In this document: one piece after another, positions 58,301-64,000 of the stretch
How the letters are laid out: every line of letters starts with the position of its first letter
Position numbering within the stretch: position 1 is the first letter of the stretch
Assembly: GCA_964449445.1 (NCBI GenBank)
Contig: CAYUZT010000002.1
Span: 124,001 to 188,000 of the forward strand
Direction of reading: 5' to 3'
DNA from: JABFSS01 sp964449445
Lineage (GTDB): Bacteria > Patescibacteriota > Gracilibacteria > Peribacterales > Peribacteraceae
Length of the DNA: 64,000 nt
The notes under the pieces: generated by a model
Told to the model about the DNA's origin: nothing
Databases searched by the model: none
What the model saw: only the letters and a program-made list of their open reading frames with translations
Translations under genes and position numbers: made by a program

Positions 58301-59600
58301 TGATGGCACATGCCTTGCAAGTTGCACCAGCAACGACATCACCGTAACCACTGTCACAGCGCAGCGCTGGAGTCTCGTCAGCCAGGGTGACCTCTACGTC
58401 TCCCAGGACACGACGCCTCTGCGCAACCGCCAACTCCTTGGTGGAACGCTCGCCGACGCAATTCTCCGCTTGAACTTCCACTCGGAGAACGAAGATGTCG
58501 ACGTGACGGATATCCAACTCAACTCCTCCGGTTCGAATGCAACGTCTGTCGACCGTCTCGAGTTGTACAAGGAAGGCGCAACGACGCCATTCGGTTCCGC
58601 CACCATTGGTGGTTGTGGATCTGATCGCGTCCGCTCCAACAACAACGGCGGTCCCGTCGTGACGAAAGCGTTCTGTCTCAAGATGCAGAGCCGCCAGCTC
58701 GTCATTCCGAAGGGCTCCGATGTCAAAGTGCTCGTCAAGCCCCGCATGAAGACAGACGTCGACGGCGCCACATCCGGCACCGGCGTACAGATCTGGCTCG
58801 TCGGCGACTCGGCTTCGGACAACTCCACGGGTTCCGGTGCAATCCGCGCACGTGGTGATCAGTCCAGCAACACCCTGACCCGCAACGACCTCGACACAAC
58901 TGCGGAAGGAGAAGTATTCATTGGTACCAAGACTGCTGCTGCAAGCACCAGCGTCATCGGTAACAAGAACTTCGTTGCTCTCAGCAAGATCCAGACGATC
59001 GCGAACGCCAACCCCGACGCCAACGGCACCAACGTGCCGACCGGAGTCGCGGACATCGGTCAGTTCAAGGTCTCTGCTGCTCCAAACAGCAACTCGAAGA
59101 ACGGTTTGAACAAAGTCGTTCTCTCGGGTGTGGTCTTCAACGTCAACGCGACGAACATCGCGACCGACACGACCACGTTCAAGTTCTACAACAAGGCGAA
59201 CTCCACGGTGACCCGCACCTGCGTGACTATGACGACTGCAGGCGTACCCATCGTCGGATCCGCCTCTGGCGCATTCGTGGTCAGCTGCTCGCAGCTGAAC
59301 AAGACGGCCGTCACAACGGTCAATACCACGATCGACCAGGGCACTGACCAAACCTTCGTGCTCCAGGCAAACATCACGAACCCGAAGGTTGCCAGCACCT
59401 CCACGTCCACGCTGCAGGTCAGCATTGTGAACTTCGACTCGCTGAGCAACACCGTGTTCGGTCCCATCTCGACGCACAGTCACTTCGAGTGGATCGATTC
59501 GGACAGCGGAACGCTCGGTACGGGCAGCACGACCTCCTCGAACTTCTTGTGGGTCGAATACCCGGACACGACCGTCAAGTCCACGAGCTACCAGGGTTAA
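55344..59600 (+). CDS. Large SLH-domain surface protein, candidate S-layer protein
   Basis: 1,418 aa. Signal peptide about 1-30. Three SLH domains cover about residues 30-210, each with the FxDVxxxxWY start and a NRAE block (ANRAEFVKLL, INRAEAAALI, MNRAEMVVML); they would bind wall or secondary polymers. An Ig-like SbsA-type domain follows (about 225-330), then a long Thr/Ser/Asp-rich beta-sandwich region to the end. No TTA, CTA or TCA codon occurs in the whole gene, which fits very high expression. It is preceded by a long leader and followed by a strong terminator. Confidence 0.9.
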   Translation: MDISRFKKVLAGLSVAAITLGQVGGVLAYSDVSDGVWYGEAVASFTDNGILDASQPRFRGGDNANRAEFVKLLVMLNGGLLSTPPAVGSFDDVNSSAWYYAYIEEAAKEQWVRGDGNCYGSRPCYARPGANINRAEAAALIVRAFGLEATGAAPQFADNPSGQWYTESIQTAADHCVLQGDDSTGRVRPSDNMNRAEMVVMLFRVDQGLTYPNDCGGGGVVGAAISSVKAMSSNTVEVSFTVRMDKTSAETASHYVVTGATPSVSVSSAKLVADDTVELTLSGNLDGGKEYTLTVTDVKSSDGMVFSGSDTFNGYTALPTSNSTLQVALSSKNPVGDTIPQGAVGVTMVSMDITASCDDKAAITDLTILHEGFGDENDIDGVYATINGARISRKRTIDSKDQTATVHLTNPLEIAACKTVTVDVSADFNSTAVTSAEHNLAVELPSDVTSNAKQVTGNFPLRGSTFKVAAVRSGKVSIDYRTVSPDEVEVGDKGVVVGKFQVSTDSTEDQTLYSMTIEQNGTAHDGDLTSLKIRRSDGTVLTNTVETTVGDYVTFVFDPPFTILEGDKMTMDVITNVDGGAGDTVKMHFEETSDIFAVGSLYGYGVNGQLYGSRIAIAAETSTLPATVTIDAGEFTVEIDGPTQQSYTRDQNEAVLANVVFTTGGERINVRKMFVLVQGNTSSGATLDNSSGTAYDNISEVLENVQLRNKATGRSIDGVRLTTTAAFGQTTGVGTFGIYRFDDFTINGKETYEIRVDFIDNSSANNPKGGNTFRVHICGEPTDISGGTNTIGCTFGGHISSTITIYQMQVEGLSTGDKVKDVRPRGTITGNAQRIADASLTIAIKATGTSDVAVKNSKNVNLLRFETRAGEAKDILLTKLIFKSATGATSLQNGQNYTLWVDTDGDGKVDTVLQKGVTSQTSKITFSQLTGGGFVIPKEKTVVFEVHSDIAASLVNDDLQLMFATADTFVEAETVDRGSSLSGIKLDGTCLASCTSNDITVTTVTAQRWSLVSQGDLYVSQDTTPLRNRQLLGGTLADAILRLNFHSENEDVDVTDIQLNSSGSNATSVDRLELYKEGATTPFGSATIGGCGSDRVRSNNNGGPVVTKAFCLKMQSRQLVIPKGSDVKVLVKPRMKTDVDGATSGTGVQIWLVGDSASDNSTGSGAIRARGDQSSNTLTRNDLDTTAEGEVFIGTKTAAASTSVIGNKNFVALSKIQTIANANPDANGTNVPTGVADIGQFKVSAAPNSNSKNGLNKVVLSGVVFNVNATNIATDTTTFKFYNKANSTVTRTCVTMTTAGVPIVGSASGAFVVSCSQLNKTAVTTVNTTIDQGTDQTFVLQANITNPKVASTSTSTLQVSIVNFDSLSNTVFGPISTHSHFEWIDSDSGTLGTGSTTSSNFLWVEYPDTTVKSTSYQG

Positions 59601-59602
59601 CC

Positions 59603-59645
59603 CCTCGGTACGCTCGCGCATCCAGCGCGAGCGACTCGGGATGAC
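59603..59645. repeat. GC palindrome after the S-layer gene
   Basis: CGCTCGCGC (59611-59619) and GCGCGAGCG (59625-59633) form a perfect 9-bp stem around ATCCA, within CCCTCGGTA...ACTCGGGATGACA. Confidence 0.75.
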
Positions 59646-59680
59646 AAATCTGCGGGATAGAGTTTCCCTCAGTACCAAAG

Positions 59681-59705
59681 GCCCCCCAGAAATGGGGGGC
59701 TTTTT
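59681..59705 (+). terminator. Strong rho-independent terminator of the S-layer gene
   Basis: GCCCCCC and GGGGGGC around AGAAAT followed by TTTTT; flanking ACCAAAG/TTTTGGT extends pairing. Also usable from the minus strand because A-residues precede it. Confidence 0.93.
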
Positions 59706-59719
59706 GGTATGTGGAGAAA

Positions 59720-59843
59720 AGGAGTCCGAGGAGTCCAAAGAGTCCGAGGTCCAGATGGAGAGGGACAATCATAAATTTTCTCCTTTCACACTTCTCCCTT
59801 GCTGACTGGTCCTTGGAATCGTCGGACTCTTTGGACTCTTTTC
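59720..59843. repeat. Word hairpin, GAGTCCGAGGAGTCC type
   Basis: Left arm AGGAGTCCGAGGAGTCCAAA then GAGTCCGAGG (59720-59749); right arm CGTCGGACTCTTTGGACTC (59820-59839). It fills the space between the S-layer terminator and the FemAB gene. Confidence 0.8.
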
Positions 59844-60908
59844 TTACCCGAGCAGTGCCCTCTTCCATCTCAGAACTGTCTTTGCCATCGGTCTCAGGAC
59901 GATTTCCTGCTCCGGTGGATACGTCACCACTTGGCCACCGAACTTTGCTTTGAAATCACTGACGCTGCTCCAGGGGTGATTGACGGAGCCTTCTGGAGCG
60001 ATGCCGAACAGGTCGTACGAGGTACAGCCTTGGGCCCGGCAGTGCTGCATGGCTTTCCATTGGAGCAGATACGGGGCCATCAGCTCACGGTGGTCATTGC
60101 CAGACGCTCCGTAATAGTAGATTCCCACCTTCGCAGGAGCTGCTGCTCCTGCTTCGGTGGGCAAGCCCGTAGAGCCCCAGATTACCCCCAGGAGCCCCGC
60201 GATGGGCTTGAGAGAAGGCAAAGACGGGGAAGAAGGCAAAGAGGGCTGAGAGGGGCTTGTAGGCGGCGCAAAGGCCAAGAGTAAGAAACTCGTCGGGAGA
60301 CTCTCCAGAAACCGTTGGTAGGTGCGGCCCTGGGGAGGTCTGAACCCGTCGCGCAGAGCAGTCGATCGGGCGAGTGAGCAGTAGGCATCGATATTGGAAG
60401 AGAGCGTGACAGTAACACCATGTTTTTCAGCGAGACGGATGTTGTAGCGGCCCTTCGGCTTCATCTGATTCAACAACTTTTCATCTGATTGGGTCAGGTC
60501 GAGGATGCGAGTCGCTTCGGGGTGAATATGCCGAGAGGACAGAGAACAGTGGACAGTGGACAGTGGTTCCAAAGGCGAAAGATAAACGGAGAGACAATGA
60601 TCTGCGCGTGCGTCGTTGGTAATTTTTTCCATGAACTGTCCTCTGTCCTCTGTCCGTTGTCCTCTGAACAGTGGTCCTCGCGGAATTTCCCACGTACTCA
60701 ACCCGAACGCTGTCCGGTCAATGATCACCAGTGCCGAGGCGACGATCTGGCTATTCTCCTCTGCTACGTAGATGCGTGTCACTCGGCCCAAGCGCTCTTG
60801 ATAGGTCTGCCAGTCGAGAGATTGCCAGAGGGAACCCTGCGGATGTGCCTGAACCCAGGCGGTATACCGACGCAAATCCTCAGCAGACGTAAGTTGTCGT
60901 ATTGCCAT
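59844..60908 (-). CDS. FemAB/GNAT-type peptidyltransferase
   Basis: 354 aa. Paired GNAT-like halves of the FemABX family, which add amino acids from aminoacyl-tRNA to lipid II cross-bridges: SLWQSLDWQTYQERLG near 30, MKPKGRYNIRLAEKHGVTV near 155, and GIYYYGASGNDHRELMAPYL and YDLFGIAPEGSVNHPWSSVS near 270-310 are diagnostic. Three or four stretches (GQRTEDRGQF, LSTVHCSLSS, a Pro/Ser run, GLPTEAGAAAPAKVG) interrupt the fold and are encoded by repeats. ATG at 60908. Confidence 0.9.
   Translation of the reverse strand: MAIRQLTSAEDLRRYTAWVQAHPQGSLWQSLDWQTYQERLGRVTRIYVAEENSQIVASALVIIDRTAFGLSTWEIPRGPLFRGQRTEDRGQFMEKITNDARADHCLSVYLSPLEPLSTVHCSLSSRHIHPEATRILDLTQSDEKLLNQMKPKGRYNIRLAEKHGVTVTLSSNIDAYCSLARSTALRDGFRPPQGRTYQRFLESLPTSFLLLAFAPPTSPSQPSLPSSPSLPSLKPIAGLLGVIWGSTGLPTEAGAAAPAKVGIYYYGASGNDHRELMAPYLLQWKAMQHCRAQGCTSYDLFGIAPEGSVNHPWSSVSDFKAKFGGQVVTYPPEQEIVLRPMAKTVLRWKRALLG
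60126..60160. repeat. Palindrome inside the FemAB gene
   Basis: GCAGGAGC and GCTCCTGC around TGCT with CCACC...GGTGG outer pairing; translated as an Ala/Pro-rich insert. Confidence 0.8.
60534..60665. repeat. Word hairpin inside the FemAB gene
   Basis: Left arm AGAGGACAGAGAACAGTGGA then CAGTGGACAGTGG (60534-60566); right arm CTGTCCTCTGTCCTCTGTCC then GTTGTCCTCT (60636-60665). A word hairpin of the same kind as those in spacers, but wholly within coding sequence and in frame. Confidence 0.85.
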
Positions 60909-60920
60909 GTGTCTGAGAGT

Positions 60921-60996
60921 ATGAATCAAGAAGTATGAATTATGAATTGTGAGAAGAAACCACTACTATTATTCATAATTCATACTTCATTATTCA
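60921..60996. repeat. AT-rich word hairpin upstream of sodA
   Basis: Left arm ATGAATCAAGAAGTATGAAT then TATGAAT; right arm ATTCATAATTCATACTTCAT then TATTCAT. Same family as 1867 and 48981; ends 9 nt before the sodA start. Confidence 0.85.
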
Positions 60997-61005
60997 TTCC
61001 TACCT

Positions 61006-61617
61006 ATGCCCTACACCCTCCCTGCCCTTCCGTACGCTTACGATGCCCTCGAGCCGCATATTGATGCGAAGACGATGGAGATTCACCATACCAAGCACCA
61101 TCAAGCGTACATCGACAAAGTGAATAAGGCGCTCGAAGAAACATCCTTGGAGGGGAAGGGGATTGAGGAGGTGCTTCAGAATCTCAGCACGTTGCCGGAG
61201 GATAAACAGAAGCCAGTCAGAAACAACGGTGGTGGTCACTACAACCACAGTCTTTTCTGGACGGTCATGGCACCAGGCGCTGGTGGGAAGCCGGTGGGAG
61301 ATCTTCTGAAAGCAATCGAGGCAGCGTTCGAGTCATTCGAGGATTTTCAGAAGAAGCTTGAAGAGACTGCAACCAATCAGTTTGGTTCGGGATGGGCCTG
61401 GCTCTACGTCGACTCGGGAAAGCTCATGCTCAAGGGATACCCAAATCAGGATTCACCAATGATGGATGGCAAGACGCCCATTTTGGGTGTCGATGTGTGG
61501 GAGCATGCCTACTACCTCAAGTATCAGAACAAGCGGCCGGATTATCTGAAGGCTTTCTGGCATGTCGTACACTGGAATGAGGTTGCACGCAGATTCACCG
61601 AAGCCTTGAATCAATGA
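61006..61617 (+). CDS. sodA: Superoxide dismutase, Fe/Mn family
   Basis: Converts superoxide to oxygen and hydrogen peroxide. 203 aa, normal length. Metal ligands: His in HHTKHHQAYIDK (about 27), His in GGGHYNHSLFW (about 81), and Asp/His in ILGVDVWEHAYYL (about 163-167). GSGWAWL is typical. Fe versus Mn cannot be fixed by eye. Right after its stop lie a palindrome and then a second SOD-like C-terminus in another frame (61643-61693). Presence of SOD indicates exposure to oxygen. Confidence 0.96.
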   Translation: MPYTLPALPYAYDALEPHIDAKTMEIHHTKHHQAYIDKVNKALEETSLEGKGIEEVLQNLSTLPEDKQKPVRNNGGGHYNHSLFWTVMAPGAGGKPVGDLLKAIEAAFESFEDFQKKLEETATNQFGSGWAWLYVDSGKLMLKGYPNQDSPMMDGKTPILGVDVWEHAYYLKYQNKRPDYLKAFWHVVHWNEVARRFTEALNQ

Positions 61618-61621
61618 GCCA

Positions 61622-61640
61622 CCCTGAGCTTGTCGAAGGG
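61622..61640. repeat. Palindromic element after sodA
   Basis: CCCTGAGCTTGTCGAAGGG; reverse complement reads CCCTTCGACAAGCTCAGGG, differing from the copy in topA by one base. It lies between the sodA stop and the SOD-tail remnant. Confidence 0.85.
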
Positions 61641-61642
61641 TG

Positions 61643-61693
61643 GATGTGGTGAATTGGACTGAAGTCGCCAAGCGCTTTGCTGACGCGAAGTAA
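61643..61693 (+). pseudogene. Remnant of a second superoxide dismutase C-terminus
   Basis: In a frame shifted from sodA the bases read DVVNWTEVAKRFADAK then TAA, a typical SOD ending. The intact sodA itself ends HVVHWNEVARRFTEALNQ. Thus a second, diverged tail lies 25 bp after the first, just past a palindromic element. It has no start and is not a gene on its own. Confidence 0.8.
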
Positions 61694-61701
61694 GCTCAAC
61701 G

Positions 61702-63351
61702 TCACGCTCTGCGGGCCTTCTCGCGTTTTTCGACGGACTTCTGCAGGCGTTTGAGATTCTTCTTGGAAATCGTTGCGAATGCTTCGCGTCTCGTCTCGTC
61801 TTTCTTCTCCGTGCCGTTGTTATTGAGTTGCGACTCGGCGTCTTCAAACGCTCGGGTCGCGCGGCCGTTGCCGTTCTTCCGTTTCTTCTTTTCAAACGCG
61901 GTCATGCCGCCCCCGCGCCAGATGTCGTCGATGCTCACGCGGTAGAGGTTGTTGTACTTCTCCAATTCGTTCGGTCCCGCCATCTTGAGGACGTCGAGCT
62001 CCGGCGCGAACATTTCGCTGTACCGGTCGCGGCGGCGGATGAGCTTGAGGGTGCCGTCCGAACGGACCATGACCATCGACGCCCGCTTGATGGTGTTGAA
62101 GTTGTTCGCCAGTACCTGCGCGTAGCCTCCCACGTCCATGATCGCGACGATGTCGCCCACACGCATTTTGGGCAGTTCGATATCGCGCACCATCACGTCC
62201 CAGCAGTCGCAGGTGTTTCCGCCGATCGTCACAGAGTGAATGCGGGGAGAATTCAACTTGGATGCGGGGAGAACGTCGTACCGAAGACCGCCTTCTTCCG
62301 CCTTCAATGCCCCCTGGACCAGCGTATCGGGCACAAAGTTGTAGCTGGAGCCGTCCACGTTCACCATGCGCTTCTTGGCGCCCAGGCGCTTGCGGGCGAT
62401 CACCTTCATCAGTCCCACGCAGGCATTGAGGACGATGCTCTTGCCCGGTTCGAAAATGAGCTCGAGCGGCGGGAGGCCATTTTTATCCATCAACTTTTGG
62501 AAATACTCGGGAAAACTTTTCATCTCCTCAATAGGGAACGCGTGCTCGGGACCGATCGCAGCAGGGAATCCTCCGCCCAGGTCCAGGCGCCGCACGCGTA
62601 TGCCGCGGTCGTGGCAGCGCTTGATGAGCTTCACCATCACGCGGGCGACCGCCCAGAAGACGCGCTTCTCGTACACGTAGCCGCCGAAGAAGTGGAAGCC
62701 GTCAAAATCCACGTAGGGGCTGTGCACGGCAAGATCCACCGCCCTTTCCACGTAGCCGATGGGGATGCCGTACTTGTTGCCGCGTGTGGACCACGTGCCC
62801 ACGGTAATCATGGGATTCACGCGGATCAGCATGCGGATGTGCTTCTTCAATTTCTTCGCCGTAGCGGCGATGTGTTCGATCTCCTCGATGGAGTCCGCCG
62901 TGATTCCCTGAATGCCCATCTTCGCAGCGAAGTGGAGGTCCTGTTCGCTCTTGAAGAGGTTTGTCAGCACCAGCTGCCGCGGCTTGAAGTCCGCAAGGAG
63001 TCCCAGGATCAACTCACCGACACTTGAGCAATCGAGCTCGAATCCTTCCTCGCGCACGATGCGGAGTATTTCCAGGTTGCTATTGCATTTGACGGCGTAC
63101 TGAAGCGAAATTCCGGGCCCGAAGGTCTTCTTGAACCGCCGCAAGCGGTCGCGTACTTCGCTCTCCACCATCACGTACAAAGGAGTCCCGTATTTCTTCA
63201 CAAAGTCATCCACACGCACGCCTTCGATCATCATCGTTCCGTCGCGCGTTTGCGTCAGGAAGCTGCTCCACCGGTCGCGCATGTAGCGGGTGTTGACCGG
63301 TTGTCCGATGGTGTGACGTTTCTTGGGAGAGTCCGAAGGACGTTTGCGCAT
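61702..63351 (-). CDS. LysA-like PLP-dependent decarboxylase (fold type III)
   Basis: 549 aa, about 120 longer than standard diaminopimelate decarboxylases. PLP-lysine in SLQYAVKCNSNLEIL near residue 88, glycine loop RRLDLGGGFPAAIGPEH near 245, LIFEPGKSIVLNACV near 300, and the active-site Cys in NTCDCWDVM near 395. Could make lysine and meso-DAP partner pools, or act on a related amino acid. A basic N-terminal extension (1-35) and a Lys/Glu-rich C-terminal extension of about 80 residues are unusual. Start ATG at 63351. Confidence 0.85.
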   Translation of the reverse strand: MRKRPSDSPKKRHTIGQPVNTRYMRDRWSSFLTQTRDGTMMIEGVRVDDFVKKYGTPLYVMVESEVRDRLRRFKKTFGPGISLQYAVKCNSNLEILRIVREEGFELDCSSVGELILGLLADFKPRQLVLTNLFKSEQDLHFAAKMGIQGITADSIEEIEHIAATAKKLKKHIRMLIRVNPMITVGTWSTRGNKYGIPIGYVERAVDLAVHSPYVDFDGFHFFGGYVYEKRVFWAVARVMVKLIKRCHDRGIRVRRLDLGGGFPAAIGPEHAFPIEEMKSFPEYFQKLMDKNGLPPLELIFEPGKSIVLNACVGLMKVIARKRLGAKKRMVNVDGSSYNFVPDTLVQGALKAEEGGLRYDVLPASKLNSPRIHSVTIGGNTCDCWDVMVRDIELPKMRVGDIVAIMDVGGYAQVLANNFNTIKRASMVMVRSDGTLKLIRRRDRYSEMFAPELDVLKMAGPNELEKYNNLYRVSIDDIWRGGGMTAFEKKKRKNGNGRATRAFEDAESQLNNNGTEKKDETRREAFATISKKNLKRLQKSVEKREKARRA

Positions 63352-63462
63352 TTCAGAAAATTGAACAACAGAGCGCGATTATAAGATTCGCTGACGTGCT
63401 GTAAAGAGGAATTCTTCTTCGTTGCGGCCGGAGATCATTGAGAGTACGGTCTCGTCCTTTTT

Positions 63463-64000
63463 ATGCATGAGTCATCCAGCGCACCGGGAGAGCAGCCTGA
63501 TCTGCAGCAACAGCTTGAAAAAAAAGTCGAGCCGCTTACCCCGGGACTCGCAGCCAAAGAAGAGCGGCGGATGCGATTACAGGAACTATTGGAGCCGACC
63601 ATTATCAAGGACCCCATCGCTGAGCGCGAGGATCTGACAGCGGCATATGCCCTCTTGCAGCGGCAATTCCGTCCGGAAGAGCTGGAGGACCTCAGCGTCT
63701 TCGTGCGGGAAATGCAAAGCAACGCGGTTCCCGGTTCACTGACGCGATATATCATGGCCATCCGAAAACTCCGGCAGATGGTCATCGGCATGGTGTACGC
63801 CTCCGCCCAAGTGACTCCATCTGAGGGAATCACCGCAATTCGGTTCACTGTAATTGATCGGGAACACCGTGGTGCGTTTATTAATCGAGCTCCGGAAGGA
63901 ATGTTGCTCGGAGAGGCGAGGAAATTCTGCGAAAGCAAGGGTAAAGCCTTGACGGTCATCGTTGCGGAAGCGGTAGATGCCTCGGAGTCGTATGCCAATA
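63463..64000 (+). CDS. Hypothetical protein, 3' end outside the window
   Basis: Open from ATG 63463 to the right edge (179 codons so far). The first 40 residues are Gln/Glu/Lys-rich (GEQPDLQQQLEKKVEPLTP), then helices, then a possible GNAT-like core: TAIRFTVIDREHRGAFINRA followed by GEARKFCESKGKALTVIVAE, with VDASESYAN at the edge. An N-acetyltransferase is possible but not certain. It is divergent from the lysA-like gene. Confidence 0.75.
   Translation, partial: MHESSSAPGEQPDLQQQLEKKVEPLTPGLAAKEERRMRLQELLEPTIIKDPIAEREDLTAAYALLQRQFRPEELEDLSVFVREMQSNAVPGSLTRYIMAIRKLRQMVIGMVYASAQVTPSEGITAIRFTVIDREHRGAFINRAPEGMLLGEARKFCESKGKALTVIVAEAVDASESYAN

Noticed and set aside
55332..59768. 1,478-codon frame on the minus strand opposite the S-layer gene
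   Set aside because: It is codon-aligned with the sense gene, rich in Arg, Val and Asp from complementing common codons, and lacks any domain. It results from the sense gene's codon bias.

Overview
The window reads as a dense, mostly single-copy chromosomal segment of a bacterium of roughly even GC. I recognise 43 of about 55 protein genes at family level. Candidate Phyla Radiation, and within it the Peregrinibacteria/Peribacteria type, is my best guess. The reasons are the mixture of TrmB-like regulators (three), a large SLH-domain S-layer-like protein, a TMTC-like TPR glycosyltransferase, compact operons, an orphan GGQ protein and many lineage-only hypotheticals. This placement is inference; no rRNA gene is present to confirm it.

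Layout. 0-9 kb: glucose-6-phosphate dehydrogenase, MetK, an orphan release-factor-like protein, a TrpR/YerC-like regulator, an amidase-SpoIID fusion, a glycosyltransferase and SerS. 9-24 kb: a ferredoxin, a TrmB regulator between two coiled-coil proteins, UvrB, GalU, Hsp20, RecJ, two exported surface proteins (one with a sortase-type LAQTG signal), DnaJ, Jag and HU. 24-36 kb: TopA, a soluble PAS histidine kinase, two large unknown proteins, a second TrmB, a TMTC-like membrane protein, tRNA-Trp. 35-46 kb: a cell-wall block (M23 peptidase, FtsQ, D,D-carboxypeptidase, LysM-M23) with Dgt, PgeF, NAD(P)HX dehydratase, a third TrmB, an HD protein, a methyltransferase and tRNA-Asp. 46-64 kb: YdcF, GatCA, RnpA-YidC, class I aldolase, a receiver-like protein, CsrA, CysS, the 1,418-residue S-layer candidate, a FemAB-type transferase, superoxide dismutase, a LysA-like decarboxylase and a gene running off the right edge.

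Regulatory grammar. Most genes have no Shine-Dalgarno sequence. Instead a TANNNT -10 hexamer lies 5-9 nt before the start codon, which predicts largely leaderless mRNAs; csrA, with a strong AGGAGG, is the clear exception. All three TrmB genes are preceded by the same palindrome, TGTC-N10-GACA, ending a few bases before an ATG. This looks like a shared, self-regulating operator set.

Repeats. Two unusual layers lie over the genes. One is short GC-rich palindromes, found in spacers and also in frame inside topA, yidC, a glycosyltransferase, the TMTC-like gene, the FemAB gene and a DNA-binding-like gene. The other is AT-rich or mixed 'word' hairpins in spacers, where each arm is a run of a short word private to that spacer. 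Three hairpins of one word family sit directly before metK, rnpA and sodA. A second SOD C-terminus lies behind one GC palindrome just after sodA.
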